In this document: positions 24,982 through 34,364 of the stretch, piece by piece
Numbering within the stretch: position 1 is the first letter of the stretch
Layout: each line of letters begins with the position of its first letter
Origin: Brevibacterium yomogidense
GTDB taxonomy: Bacteria > Actinomycetota > Actinomycetes > Actinomycetales > Brevibacteriaceae
Reading direction: 5' to 3'
Assembly (NCBI RefSeq): GCF_900163715.1
Contig: NZ_FWFF01000017.1
Span: 496,001 to 560,000, forward strand
Length of the DNA: 64,000 nucleotides
Notes under the pieces: generated by a model
The model's input: only the letters and a program-made list of their open reading frames with translations
The model's database searches: none
What the model was told of the DNA's origin: nothing
Translations under genes and position numbers: made by a program

Positions 24982-26412
24982 CTACGGGAGCCTGCGACCG
25001 GTGACCAGGCCGATCAGCCGGTCGATGACCTCGGTCCCGGACGCGCGGATCCCGTTGTGCTCCCACTCGTTCGTCACCCACGGCGTGAGGGACGGGACGA
25101 GGTCCGCGGTCTCCAGCGAGAACCGGGTCGGCACGTACGCATCGTCGAAGTAGACGATCGCAGCGGACGGGGCCCGGACCTCGGCGAGGGCGTCCGGATC
25201 GTACAGCGACGGCCACGGGACATCGGCGACGCGGTGCGCGATGTCCTTCCACGGCGCCAGCTCCGCGTCCTCGTCGAAGAGCCCGGAGTGGACGTGCTCG
25301 CCGCCCAGTAGCGTGGGGTCGGAGCGGACGTCGTCGGGCATCGTCCGTTCGGCGGCCCAGCGGGTGGCGTGACCGTCGGCCATCGAGGACTCATGGATGA
25401 CCGCATAGAGCGGATTGCGGCCCCCGTAGGGCAGTGCGGCGGCGAGGTCGTGCTGGAACGCCGGGCCGCGATGATCGAGGTGCAGCAGCCAGTGCAGCTG
25501 CTCCGCACCGCCCGTCGCGCCCAGGCGGTGCCCCACGGAGCGCAGCCGTGCGGGAGTGACCGCATCGCCGTTCGGCAGTCGGATCGCGCCCGCGGCGGCG
25601 AGCCCCGCCAGCTCCTCCATCCGCGCCCGGTCATCGGGGAAGCGGCGGTAGAACGCGAGGGACTTCCTGCGCATGATCTCCCAGGTCGCGGAGTAGACCT
25701 CGTCGGGAGTCCGACCCACCGCGGGCAGGCCGCCCGTCATGATCGCACCGGCGAGCGTCTCCGGGCGCGTGGACATCCAGTGCAGGGTCGTGAACCCGCC
25801 GAACGACTGCCCGATGGGCGTGACGGTCTCTGCGCCCAGACGGTGCAGCACGTCCAGGGCGTCGTCGACGATCGCGTCCGCGCGGAAGTGGGTGAGATAC
25901 TCCGCGGCGGAGGCGGGGTCCGCCGTGCGCAGCGTCGTGCCGGCTGCATCCGCAGACGTGCCGGACACCCCTGCCGGGGTCTCGAACACTCCGGCCGGGG
26001 TCTCGAACACTCCGGCCGAGGTCTCGGATACCTCCGCCGAGGTGCTGGTCGGCTGCTGCACAGCCGGCACCTCGGCGGGGGTCCCGGGCAGCAGCCCCGG
26101 GGCCGGTGTGTCGAGGCCCAGCGGTGTCGATCGCCCGGTGCCGCGCTGGTCGAGCAGGATGAGACGGTAGTCCTCGAGTACGCGCGGCAGCCACGACGGC
26201 GACGCCGGCTCCAGCGAGGGCCTGGGCGCCTCGACCCCGGGTCCGCCCTGCAGGTACACGGCGAATGGGCGAGCCTCGCCGCCATGGCCGGTGACGACAC
26301 GGGCGAACACCTCGATCGTGCCCCGCTGCGGGCGGGAGCGATCGAGCGGGACCTCGATCGTGAGGTCGCGGACGTGGAGCCCGGGGAGTGCGAAGCTGAG
26401 GTCGTTCGACAT
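24982..26412 (-). CDS. Alpha/beta hydrolase, proline iminopeptidase-like (S33)
   Basis: Putative prolyl aminopeptidase or related esterase/peptidase of the S33 alpha/beta-hydrolase group. Visible are the oxyanion segment YLQGGPG, LLDQRGTGRST, the nucleophile elbow GQSFGG and a C-terminal NEWEHNG that should supply the catalytic His. An insertion rich in Thr, Ser, Ala and Pro (about 112-165) with repeats of about six residues (GVFETPA) lies after DQRGTGRS, making it 476 residues. No signal peptide. Start ATG 26412 is set by the -10 TAGTGT 7 nt upstream; the ATG at 26421 would overlap that element. Substrate cannot be predicted. Confidence 0.88.
   Translation of the reverse strand: MSNDLSFALPGLHVRDLTIEVPLDRSRPQRGTIEVFARVVTGHGGEARPFAVYLQGGPGVEAPRPSLEPASPSWLPRVLEDYRLILLDQRGTGRSTPLGLDTPAPGLLPGTPAEVPAVQQPTSTSAEVSETSAGVFETPAGVFETPAGVSGTSADAAGTTLRTADPASAAEYLTHFRADAIVDDALDVLHRLGAETVTPIGQSFGGFTTLHWMSTRPETLAGAIMTGGLPAVGRTPDEVYSATWEIMRRKSLAFYRRFPDDRARMEELAGLAAAGAIRLPNGDAVTPARLRSVGHRLGATGGAEQLHWLLHLDHRGPAFQHDLAAALPYGGRNPLYAVIHESSMADGHATRWAAERTMPDDVRSDPTLLGGEHVHSGLFDEDAELAPWKDIAHRVADVPWPSLYDPDALAEVRAPSAAIVYFDDAYVPTRFSLETADLVPSLTPWVTNEWEHNGIRASGTEVIDRLIGLVTGRRLP
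25972..26040. repeat. In-frame repeats of about 18 bp inside the hydrolase gene
   Basis: GGGGTCTCGAACACTCCGGCC-type units recur about three to four times with substitutions. They code for the GVFETPA-like repeat and keep the reading frame. Confidence 0.7.
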
Positions 26413-26419
26413 GGAGTTC

Positions 26420-26425
26420 ACACTA
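26420..26425 (-). promoter_or_regulatory. -10 element of a leaderless promoter (hydrolase)
   Basis: On the minus strand TAGTGT ends 7 nt before the ATG at 26412. Confidence 0.55.
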
Positions 26426-26450
26426 CTCGGGCGCCGTTCGACCGGAGCCT

Positions 26451-26524
26451 CACTCAGCCCGCGCCTCGCTCAGTCTGCAACCCACTCAGCCCGCGCCTCA
26501 CCCAGCCAGCGACCCACTCAGCCC
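26451..26524. repeat. 32-bp tandem repeat across the acyl-CoA synthetase stop
   Basis: Two 32-bp units (26451-26482, 26483-26514) with a few substitutions, and a third partial unit (26515-26524). Each holds TCA, which is TGA on the minus strand (26454, 26486, 26518), in three frames. The last is the stop of the synthetase gene. Confidence 0.85.
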
Positions 26525-28164
26525 TTGATGCGCGAGCCGTGGCCCTCCCACTCCTTCTCACGCAGCGTGTACTTCTGGATCTTGCCGGTGGAGGTCTTGG
26601 GCAGGACCGGGAGGAACTCGAACGCTCGAGGGGTCTTGTAGCGCGCGAGGCGGTCGCGGAGGAACTCGGACATGTCCTCCTCCGCGACGCTCGAGCCTTC
26701 CTTGAGCACGACGAACGCCTTGGGGCGCTCTCCCCACTTGTCGTCGGGGATCCCCACGACCGCGACGTCGTCGACGTCCGGGTGCGCGGCGATCGCCTGC
26801 TCGACCTCGATGGTCGAGATGTTCTCCCCGCCGGACACGACGACGTCCTTCGCACGGTCGCGCAGCTCGACGTACCCGTCCGGGTGCATGACCCCCAGGT
26901 CGCCGGAGTGGAACCAGCCGCCGGCGAACGCGGTGGCTGTGGCAGCTTCGTCGTTGTAGTAGCCCTTCATGACGTTGTTGCCCCGCATCACGACCTCGCC
27001 CATCGTCGTCGCGTCGGCCGGCACGTCGACCAGCTCCTCGCCCTCGACGTCGGTGCGGACCACACGGACGCGGTCGGCGGTGAGCATGCCGACGCCCTGG
27101 CGGGCGAGCTTCGCGGAGCGCGCCTCCCCGTCCAGGTCGCTCCACGTCTCCTGCCACTCGCACACCGTGTAGGGCCCGTAGGTCTCCGTGAGCCCGTACA
27201 CGTGGACGATCTCGAAGCCCATGGCGGCCATGCGCGACAGCATCGACGGGCTGGGCGGTGCGGCCGCGGTCGTGATGACGAGGCGGTGCTCGAGATCATG
27301 TGCCTCGGCCGCGTCCATGATCGTGGAGACGACGGTCGGGGCTCCGTTGAGGTGCGTGACGCCGTGCGTGTCGATGAGGTTCCAGATGACCGGGCCCCGG
27401 ACCTCGCGCAGGCAGACCTGGACGCCGCCCGCGGCTGCGAGCGCCCATCCGGTGCACCAGCCGCTGCAGTGGAACATGGGCAGCGTCCACAGGTAGACGG
27501 AGTCCTTGCCGAACCCGGAGTGCACGATCTCCGACAGCGCGTTGAGGTAGGCGCCGCGGTGGGAGTACATGACGCCCTTGGGCCGCCCGGTGGTCCCCGA
27601 GGTGTAGTTGATCGACAGGGTCTGGTCCTCATCCGCGACGGCCCAGACGAGGTCGGTGTCGTCCTGGTCGGCCCCCGCCAGGAAGTCGTCCAGCGTCAGG
27701 ACGCGGGTGCCCGCGGGGTGCGCACGGCCCGCGGGCTGGTCCGCGTGCTGGGTGTCCTCGGCCAGCACGATGGTGAGGACCGACTCGAGCTCAGGGGCGA
27801 CCTGCGTGATGTCCGGCCAGTAGACGGTGTCCAGGACCAGTGCCTTCGCGCCGGAGTGGTCGCAGATGTAGCGGACCTCCTCGGGAGCGAGGCGGGTGTT
27901 GATGGACACCAGCACGGCATCGATGAGCGGCACCGCGAACTGCGCGATGAGCATCTCCGGCAGGTTCGGCATCATGTAGGCGACTCGGTCGCCGGGCTGG
28001 ATCCCCGCGGCGCGCAGGGCACGCGCGCGGTGCTCGACCGCCGCGTGCAGCTGCGCGTAGGTCCAGGTGTCGTCGCCGTAGACCAGGGCGGTCCTGTCCG
28101 GGTACACCGCCGCCGACCTCGCGAGGAAGGTCAGTGGCGTGAGCTCCGTCTTCCACGTCTCCAC
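26518..28164 (-). CDS. AMP-dependent acyl-CoA synthetase (AlkK/FadD type)
   Basis: 548-residue member of the adenylate-forming family that activates a carboxylic acid with ATP and CoA. The phosphate loop YTSGTTGRPKG is at 187-197; VYGLTETYGPY, GWFHSGDLGVMHPDGYVE and the C-terminal catalytic lysine region PKTSTGKIQKY are all intact. Order and length match medium/long-chain enzymes such as AlkK. GTG start preceded by GAGGAGG. It follows the acyl-CoA dehydrogenase gene by 20 nt in the same transcript, so the pair probably activates and then oxidises the same acyl substrate. The exact chain is unknown. Confidence 0.93.
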   Translation of the reverse strand: METWKTELTPLTFLARSAAVYPDRTALVYGDDTWTYAQLHAAVEHRARALRAAGIQPGDRVAYMMPNLPEMLIAQFAVPLIDAVLVSINTRLAPEEVRYICDHSGAKALVLDTVYWPDITQVAPELESVLTIVLAEDTQHADQPAGRAHPAGTRVLTLDDFLAGADQDDTDLVWAVADEDQTLSINYTSGTTGRPKGVMYSHRGAYLNALSEIVHSGFGKDSVYLWTLPMFHCSGWCTGWALAAAGGVQVCLREVRGPVIWNLIDTHGVTHLNGAPTVVSTIMDAAEAHDLEHRLVITTAAAPPSPSMLSRMAAMGFEIVHVYGLTETYGPYTVCEWQETWSDLDGEARSAKLARQGVGMLTADRVRVVRTDVEGEELVDVPADATTMGEVVMRGNNVMKGYYNDEAATATAFAGGWFHSGDLGVMHPDGYVELRDRAKDVVVSGGENISTIEVEQAIAAHPDVDDVAVVGIPDDKWGERPKAFVVLKEGSSVAEEDMSEFLRDRLARYKTPRAFEFLPVLPKTSTGKIQKYTLREKEWEGHGSRIKG

Positions 28165-28184
28165 AGTGTCGTCCTCCTCAGTTC

Positions 28185-29402
28185 TCAGTTCGCGAAGGCG
28201 TTGATGCCGGTCATCGCACGGCCCAGCGTGAGCTGGTGGACCTCATGGGTGCCCTCGTAGGTGAGGACGGTCTCGAGGTTGATCGCGTGCCGCAGCGGCG
28301 AGTACTCGCTGGTGATGCCGGATCCGCCGAACAGGGCGCGCAGGTCGCGCGCGATGTTCATGGCGGTGTCGACGTTCACCATCTTGCCCAGGCTGATCTG
28401 CTCGGGACGCACCCCGGCGGGGGAGTCCTTGAGGCGGCCGATGTGGGCGGCCGTGAGCGTGATCGCGGAGTACTGCCCGAACGCCTTCGCGAGCTTCTGC
28501 TGCGAGATCTGGAACGACGACAGCGGGCGATCGAACTGGATGCGCGTGTCGGTGTAGCGCAGCGCCTCCTCCAGGGAGTCGCGCGCGGCGCCGGTCACGC
28601 CGAACACGATGCCGTAACGGGCCTCGGACAGCGCGGACAGCGGGCCCTTGAGGCCGGACGCCTTCGGCAGCATGGCGGATTCCGGCAGGCGCACGTTGTC
28701 GAGCACGATCTCACCGGTGATCGACGCGCGCAGCGACAGCTTCCGCTGGACCTCGGGGGTCTCCACACCGGGGGTGTCCGAGGGCACCACGAAGCCGCGG
28801 ACGACACCCTTCTCGCCGGTCTTCTCGTTGACCTCGTCCGTCTTGGCCCAGACGACCATGACATCGGAGACCGGCGAGTTCGTGATCCACATCTTCGCGC
28901 CGTTGAGGATCCAGTCGGACCCGTCCTTCGTCGCGCGGGTCTTCATGCCCGCGGGGTCGGAGCCGACGTCCGGCTCCGTGAGGCCGAAGCAGCCGATCGC
29001 CTTGCCGGCGGCCATCCGCGGCAGCCACTCCTGCTTCTGCTCCTCGGAGCCCCAGTGGTGGATCGAGAACATCGCGAGCGAGCCCTGGACGCTCACGAGC
29101 GAGCGCAGACCTGAGTCCACGGCCTCCAGCTCGCGGCAGGCCAGGCCGTACTGCGTCGCCGTGGAGCCTGCGCACTCGTACCCCTCGAGGTGCATGCCGA
29201 GCACACCCAGCTCGCCGAGGCCCTCGGCCAGCTCACGAGCGGGGATGGTGCCGTCGAGGTACCAGTCACCGATGCTGTCGCGGACGTGCTCGTCCAGCCA
29301 GCTGCGGACGACCCCCGCCCACTCCAGGTCCTCCTTCTCGAAGATCTCATCGACCTGCAGGATCTGATCCGGAGTCTGGGTCTTCCCCTTGGTGACGGCC
29401 AT
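28185..29402 (-). CDS. Acyl-CoA dehydrogenase, glutaryl-CoA dehydrogenase-like
   Basis: FAD-dependent acyl-CoA dehydrogenase of 405 residues. Visible: GCFGLTEPDVGSDPAGM (FAD/substrate site), WILNGAKMWITNSP, RIQFDRPLSSFQISQQKLA and the catalytic base E383 in TYEGTHEVH. The overall pattern is closest to glutaryl-CoA dehydrogenases, which act in lysine/tryptophan breakdown and also decarboxylate; specificity is inferred, not shown. The ATG at MAVTKGK is preferred because AGGAAGGA precedes it. GAACTGA is duplicated at the stop. It heads a two-gene operon with the acyl-CoA synthetase and is divergent from dxr. Confidence 0.9.
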   Translation of the reverse strand: MAVTKGKTQTPDQILQVDEIFEKEDLEWAGVVRSWLDEHVRDSIGDWYLDGTIPARELAEGLGELGVLGMHLEGYECAGSTATQYGLACRELEAVDSGLRSLVSVQGSLAMFSIHHWGSEEQKQEWLPRMAAGKAIGCFGLTEPDVGSDPAGMKTRATKDGSDWILNGAKMWITNSPVSDVMVVWAKTDEVNEKTGEKGVVRGFVVPSDTPGVETPEVQRKLSLRASITGEIVLDNVRLPESAMLPKASGLKGPLSALSEARYGIVFGVTGAARDSLEEALRYTDTRIQFDRPLSSFQISQQKLAKAFGQYSAITLTAAHIGRLKDSPAGVRPEQISLGKMVNVDTAMNIARDLRALFGGSGITSEYSPLRHAINLETVLTYEGTHEVHQLTLGRAMTGINAFAN

Positions 29403-29493
29403 GTGCGCGTCCTTCCTCTCGATCACTGCGGGAAGCCGCCTCGCGGTGCCGCAGTGGGGTTCCCCCGATCAGCGAACTCTTCAGGAACGATGC

Positions 29494-29499
29494 GATGAT
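29494..29499 (+). promoter_or_regulatory. Candidate -10 for dxr
   Basis: GATGAT ends 8 nt before the dxr GTG, the spacing seen at other leaderless starts. Weak match. Confidence 0.35.
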
Positions 29500-29507
29500 C
29501 GGGGACT

Positions 29508-30809
29508 GTGACTGTACGACGACTCAGTGTAATCGGAGCCACAGGCTCGATCGGCACCCAGGCCCGCGACGTGCTCCGGCTGCATCGGGGACGCTTCCGC
29601 GTGACGGGGCTCGCCGCCGGCGGGAACCTGGCGGAGCTCGCGGCCCAGGCCGTGGAGTTCTCCGTCCCCGCGATCGGTCTGGCGCTCCCGCCTGCCGGCA
29701 CCGCCGCCGAGGCCCGGGCCGCCATCCGCTCCGCCCTCGCCTCCGAAGCCGCCCGCCAGTCTCTGCCGGACCCGGTCGAGGTGATTGAGATCGGCCCGGA
29801 GGCCCCTGCGGCGATCGCCGCGCTGCCCACCGACGTCGTGCTCAACGCCGTGACGGGTGCCGCGGGCCTCGACGGGACCCTGGCGGCGCTGGAGGCCAGC
29901 ACGGACGTCGCACTGGCGAACAAGGAGTCCCTCATCATCGGAGGCGACGTGGTGCTGGGGGCCGCTGCGGCCTCGGGAGCGAAGCTCATCCCTGTCGACA
30001 GCGAGCACTCGGCGATCGCCCAGGCGCTGCGCGCGGGTCGTGCGGACGAGGTGTCGAAGCTCATCGTGACAGCATCCGGGGGGCCCTTCCGCGGGTTCAC
30101 CCGCGAGCAGCTGATGGCCGTGACGCCGGAGCAGGCTCTCGCCCACCCCACGTGGGACATGGGACGCGTCGTCACGACGAACTCCGCCGGTCTGGTCAAC
30201 AAGGGCCTCGAGGTCATCGAGGCCCACCTGCTGTTCGGCATCCCCTACGAGCGGATCGAGGTCGTCGTCCACCCGCAGAGCCAGGTGCACTCGATGGTCG
30301 AGTTCACCGACGGCTCGACGATCGCCCAGGTGTCGCCCCCGGACATGCGCCTGCCCATCGCCTACGCGCTGGGAGCGGGGGAGCGGATCAGCTCCGGTGC
30401 CCCCGCCAACGACTGGACGCGAGCGAGCACGTGGACCTTCGAACCCGTCGATCACGAGGCGTTCCCCGCACTCGGGCTGGCAGTGGACGCGGGCCGTCGC
30501 GGCGGGACCTTCCCCGCCGTCTACAACGCGGCGAACGAAGTGCTCGTCGACGCCTTCCACGACCGCCGCATCCCCTTCACCGGGATCGCGGACGGCATCG
30601 CCGCGGCACTCGCGGAGCACGGCCGCGGACACGAGACCGACGGGGACGGCTTCACCGCTGCGGAGGGGGCCGCCCGCTCTGACGTTGGGAGATCAGATGC
30701 GGCCACACCGCTCACCCGCGAGGCGGTGCTTGCGGCGGACGAACGTGCGCGCGTGTTTGCCAGCGAGTGGATAGCCCGCCGCACCGGTGAGGGAGCCGCC
30801 ACCGCATGA
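29508..30809 (+). CDS. dxr: 1-deoxy-D-xylulose 5-phosphate reductoisomerase
   Basis: Second enzyme of the MEP isoprenoid pathway, converting DXP to MEP with NADPH. The NADPH loop GATGSIG is at residues 10-16, NKES near 138 and the metal/substrate motif DSEHSA near 165; ASGGPFRGF and NSAGLVNKGLEVIEAH follow. The C-terminal helical domain contains a Gly/Asp/Ser-rich insertion of about 30 residues (GRGHETDGDGFTAAEG and on). GTG start. It overlaps rseP by ATGA, and ispG follows rseP, a conserved dxr-rseP-ispG order. Confidence 0.97.
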   Translation: MTVRRLSVIGATGSIGTQARDVLRLHRGRFRVTGLAAGGNLAELAAQAVEFSVPAIGLALPPAGTAAEARAAIRSALASEAARQSLPDPVEVIEIGPEAPAAIAALPTDVVLNAVTGAAGLDGTLAALEASTDVALANKESLIIGGDVVLGAAAASGAKLIPVDSEHSAIAQALRAGRADEVSKLIVTASGGPFRGFTREQLMAVTPEQALAHPTWDMGRVVTTNSAGLVNKGLEVIEAHLLFGIPYERIEVVVHPQSQVHSMVEFTDGSTIAQVSPPDMRLPIAYALGAGERISSGAPANDWTRASTWTFEPVDHEAFPALGLAVDAGRRGGTFPAVYNAANEVLVDAFHDRRIPFTGIADGIAAALAEHGRGHETDGDGFTAAEGAARSDVGRSDAATPLTREAVLAADERARVFASEWIARRTGEGAATA

Positions 30810-32212
30810 CCGCGCTGCTCTACACGATCGGCGTCGTCCTCTTCCTCGTCGGCATCTCCGCCTCCATCGCGCTGCACGAGCTCGGGCACCTCGTCCCGGC
30901 CAAGCGGTTCGGGGTGAAGGTCACCCGGTACATGATCGGATTCGGCCCCACCCTGTGGGCGAAGCGCCGGGGCGAGACCGTGTACGGGGTCAAGGCGCTG
31001 CCGCTGGGCGGCTTCATCGCGATGCCCGGCATGTACCCGCCGGAGGACAAGTCGAACACCCGACTGGACGGCAGCGGCCGCCGCGCCCGCCGCAGGAGGC
31101 CCCGACTGTTCGCCGGGGCGATGGAGGACGCACGCGCGTTCTCGAACGAGGAGCTGGAACCGGGGGAGGAACACCGCGCGTTCTACGCGCTGAGCGTGCC
31201 GAAGCGACTCGCCGTCATGTTCGGCGGTCCCTTCGTCAACCTGGTCCTGGGGATCCTCGCGCTCGCCGTGAGCCTCCTGGCCATCGGTGTGCCCGCCCCC
31301 ACGACCACGGTGCAGACCGTCGTCGAATGCGCCGTGCCCGCGCAGGTCGCAGCGGAGCGTTCAGCGGAGGAGCAGGCGGAGTGCCAGCCCGACGACCAGC
31401 TCACCCCCGCGTGGGAGCTCGGCATCGAACCGGGGGATGAGATCCTCGCCGTCGACGGGAGTCCCGCGACGGATTGGGACACGATGACGGAGCTGATCCG
31501 CGACGCCGCCGGGCAGACCGTGCCCGTCACGATCGAGCGCGCGGGCGAGGAGCGCACCCTCGACGTGCCGATCATCGAGACGGAGCGCCCTGCGCTCGAC
31601 GACGACGGTGAGCCGATCGTGGAAGCCGACGGCACCACGAGGACGGTGTCCGCAGGGTTCCTGGGCGTGGGCCCGACGCAGGAGTACCAGCCGATCCCGG
31701 TGGTCGAGTTCCCCGTGGAGGCCGCGCAGGCGGTCGGCGACACGTTCTACGCGCTCGCCACTCTCCCGCAGAAGCTCGTGGAGATCGCGCACGTCGCCTT
31801 CTCGGACGAGCCGCGTGATCCGGAGGGCCCGATGGGCATGGTGGGAGTGGGCCGGGTCGCCGGTGAGATCGCGTCGACGGACGAGGTCGAGACCGCCAGC
31901 GGCGAGGTCATCACGCTCGACATGGTCGACAAGGCGCAGACCGGCGTCGGGCTCTTCGCCTCCCTCAACCTGTTCCTCTTCGCCTTCAACATGGTGCCGC
32001 TCCTGCCCCTGGACGGCGGGCACATCGCCGTCGCGCTCTACGAGGGTGCCCGCCGGAGGATCAGCACGTGGCGGGGCCGGGGGATCGTCGGCCCGTTCGA
32101 CACTGCGCGGCTGCTGCCGCTGACCTACGTCGTCGTCGCGTGCTTCCTGGCGATGACGGCGCTGCTCCTGTACGTCGACATCGTCAAACCCGTGCGCCTG
32201 TTCGGCGCCTAG
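30806..32212 (+). CDS. rseP: Site-2 zinc metalloprotease (RseP/Rip1 family)
   Basis: Membrane-embedded protease that cuts transmembrane segments of anti-sigma factors and other targets. The zinc motif HELGH starts at residue 24 in the first membrane helix, and the third ligand motif [12 protein letters not shown] is near 395. One PDZ domain lies between (around [16 protein letters not shown]), with extra charged loops (about 78-115 and 170-195). Three to four membrane helices. The start overlaps the dxr stop. 468 residues, slightly long for the family. The mycobacterial counterpart Rip1 sits in the same dxr-rip-ispG cluster. Confidence 0.95.
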   Translation: MTALLYTIGVVLFLVGISASIALHELGHLVPAKRFGVKVTRYMIGFGPTLWAKRRGETVYGVKALPLGGFIAMPGMYPPEDKSNTRLDGSGRRARRRRPRLFAGAMEDARAFSNEELEPGEEHRAFYALSVPKRLAVMFGGPFVNLVLGILALAVSLLAIGVPAPTTTVQTVVECAVPAQVAAERSAEEQAECQPDDQLTPAWELGIEPGDEILAVDGSPATDWDTMTELIRDAAGQTVPVTIERAGEERTLDVPIIETERPALDDDGEPIVEADGTTRTVSAGFLGVGPTQEYQPIPVVEFPVEAAQAVGDTFYALATLPQKLVEIAHVAFSDEPRDPEGPMGMVGVGRVAGEIASTDEVETASGEVITLDMVDKAQTGVGLFASLNLFLFAFNMVPLLPLDGGHIAVALYEGARRRISTWRGRGIVGPFDTARLLPLTYVVVACFLAMTALLLYVDIVKPVRLFGA

Positions 32213-32264
32213 CGGCGTGCCCCGCCTCACCCCCGGCGTCCAGGGTGTTCCCGGGGCCGCGGAG

Positions 32265-32270
32265 TACCAT
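32265..32270 (+). promoter_or_regulatory. Candidate -10 for ispG
   Basis: TACCAT lies 45 nt before the ispG GTG, after the rseP stop. No -35 seen. Confidence 0.4.
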
Positions 32271-32315
32271 GGTGGACGACGTCCGGACCCGACCTGCTCG
32301 AAGGGAACCACATCT

Positions 32316-33464
32316 GTGACCGCAGTGAACCTGGGTATGCCCGCACCTCCTCCACCCGTCCTCTCGCCGCGCAGGAAGACGCGGCAGATCAAGGTCGGCA
32401 AGGTGGGTGTCGGGTCCGACCATCAGGTCTCCGTCCAGTCCATGACGACGACGAAGACCACCGACATCAACGGCACTCTGCAGCAGATCGCAGAACTCAC
32501 GGCGGCCGGCTGCGACATCGTGCGCGTGGCCTGCCCCGCGACAGAGGACGCTGAGGCGCTCCCGGCGATCGCGCAGAAGTCCCAGATCCCGGTCATCGCG
32601 GACATCCACTTCCAGCCCAAGTACGTCTACAAGGCGATCGAGGCCGGCTGTGCGGCGGTGCGCGTGAACCCGGGCAACATCCGCAAGTTCGATGATCAGG
32701 TCAAGCAGATCTCGAAGGAGGCGGCCGACGCCGGCGTTTCCATCCGCATCGGCGTGAACGCCGGTTCCCTGGACAAGCGGCTGATGGAGAAGTACGGCAA
32801 GGCGACGCCGGAGGCGCTCGTCGAGTCCGCGGTCTGGGAGGCATCGCTCTTCGAGGAGCACGGCTTCAACGACTTCAAGATCTCCGTGAAGCACAATGAC
32901 CCCGTCATCATGGTCCGTGCGTACGAACTGCTCGCAGAGCGCGGCGACTGGCCGCTGCACCTGGGCGTGACGGAGGCAGGACCTGCGTTCCAGGGGACGA
33001 TCAAGTCCGCCACCGCATTCGGCACGCTGCTCAGCCAGGGGATCGGCGACACCATCCGCGTGTCCCTGTCCGCACCCCCGGTCGAGGAGATCAAGGTCGG
33101 CAATCAGATCCTCGAATCGCTGAATCTGCGCCCGCGCAAGCTGGAGATCGTGTCCTGCCCGTCCTGCGGCCGCGCCCAGGTGGACGTCTACTCGCTCGCG
33201 GACAAGGTGACAGCAGGCCTCGAAGGGCTCGAGGTGCCGCTGCGCGTCGCCGTCATGGGCTGCGTCGTCAACGGACCCGGCGAAGCGCGGGAAGCCGACC
33301 TGGGAGTCGCGAGCGGCAACGGCAAGGGACAGATCTTCGTCAAGGGCGAGGTCATCAAGACGGTGCCGGAATCCGCGATCGTCGAGACGCTCATCGAAGA
33401 GGCCATGCGGATCGCGGACGAGAGCGGCCTGGCCCAGGGCGCTGCCGAGGTCGTCGTCGGATGA
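32316..33464 (+). CDS. ispG: 4-hydroxy-3-methylbut-2-enyl diphosphate synthase
   Basis: [4Fe-4S] enzyme of the MEP pathway that converts MEcPP to HMBPP. The GTG giving [14 protein letters not shown] is selected because AAGGGA precedes it; an upstream in-frame ATG lacks family similarity. Characteristic motifs are [39 protein letters not shown], and the cluster cysteines in [11 protein letters not shown] and [10 protein letters not shown]. 382 residues, as usual. It completes the dxr-rseP-ispG cluster. Confidence 0.97.
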   Translation: MTAVNLGMPAPPPPVLSPRRKTRQIKVGKVGVGSDHQVSVQSMTTTKTTDINGTLQQIAELTAAGCDIVRVACPATEDAEALPAIAQKSQIPVIADIHFQPKYVYKAIEAGCAAVRVNPGNIRKFDDQVKQISKEAADAGVSIRIGVNAGSLDKRLMEKYGKATPEALVESAVWEASLFEEHGFNDFKISVKHNDPVIMVRAYELLAERGDWPLHLGVTEAGPAFQGTIKSATAFGTLLSQGIGDTIRVSLSAPPVEEIKVGNQILESLNLRPRKLEIVSCPSCGRAQVDVYSLADKVTAGLEGLEVPLRVAVMGCVVNGPGEAREADLGVASGNGKGQIFVKGEVIKTVPESAIVETLIEEAMRIADESGLAQGAAEVVVG

Positions 33465-33477
33465 CCCCGCACGCTCG

Positions 33478-34353
33478 GTGAGGATCCAACCGCTCACACA
33501 CCGGTACACGGACTGGCTCATGCACGTCCTGCAGGCGGACCCGGCGCGGAACTGCTATCTGCTGGCACTCGTGAACGCGCGGGGCTCAGCGGACATCTCC
33601 GGCCCCTCCGGCACGCTCTACGGAGTGTTCGACGAGTTCGGACCGATCGCCGCGTACTGGCTGGGAGGGAGCGTCGTCGCCGTCGACGCGACACCGGAGA
33701 CGAACAGGCCGATCGCCACCCTGCTCAATGCGCGGGGACGCTGGTCGACCTCGTTCATCGGCGACGCCTCATGGGTCCTCGACCTCACGGATCAGCTGAA
33801 CTGGGGAGAGGCGCGGGGAGTACGGCCCGCGCAGCCCCTCCTCGTCTGCGAACGGGACCCGGATGTGTTCGCCCACCCCGGTGTGCGACTGGGTGTCGCC
33901 GCAGACTTCGCCCCGGTCTTCGCCGCGTCCGTGGAGATGTTCACGGAGGAGGTGGGCTTCTCTCCGATCGAGCACGGGCAGCGCGAGTACCGTGCGCGAG
34001 TGCGCAGCCTGCTCGACCACCGCAGCACTCTGCTCGTCATGTCGGAGCGGGGACCCGACGGCGGCCCGATCCGCGAATGGCCCGCAGCCGGCAGCTGGCA
34101 GCAGGTGGTCTTCAAGGCGGATCTGGGGATCCGGTCCGCTTCCGCGGTCCAGGTGCAGGGGGTGTGGACCCACCCGGACTTCCGCGGGCGGGGGATCGCG
34201 AGTGCCGCGATGGTGGCCGTCTCGGCCCACACGATGCAGCATGTCGCCCCGACGGTGAGCCTGTACGCGAACTCCTACAACGCTCCTGCGCTGCGCGTGT
34301 ACGAGAAGGCCGGCTACGTCCAGCGCGGCACCTTCGCGACCGTCATGTACTGA
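33478..34353 (+). CDS. GNAT family N-acetyltransferase with DUF4081 domain
   Basis: 291-residue acetyltransferase. The N-terminal half resembles the DUF4081 domain found in actinobacteria directly after ispG; the C-terminal GNAT fold carries the acetyl-CoA loop RGRGIAS (about 238) and NAPALRVYEKAGY. Substrate unknown. GTG start 13 nt after the ispG stop indicates co-transcription. It converges on the S4 gene with only 11 nt between the stop codons and no room for a separate terminator. Confidence 0.88.
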   Translation: MRIQPLTHRYTDWLMHVLQADPARNCYLLALVNARGSADISGPSGTLYGVFDEFGPIAAYWLGGSVVAVDATPETNRPIATLLNARGRWSTSFIGDASWVLDLTDQLNWGEARGVRPAQPLLVCERDPDVFAHPGVRLGVAADFAPVFAASVEMFTEEVGFSPIEHGQREYRARVRSLLDHRSTLLVMSERGPDGGPIREWPAAGSWQQVVFKADLGIRSASAVQVQGVWTHPDFRGRGIASAAMVAVSAHTMQHVAPTVSLYANSYNAPALRVYEKAGYVQRGTFATVMY

Positions 34354-34364
34354 CGAGTGCCCGT

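Noticed and set aside
25369-28260. A 963-codon open frame on the plus strand
   Set aside because: It is antisense to the hydrolase and acyl-CoA synthetase genes, whose catalytic motifs are complete.
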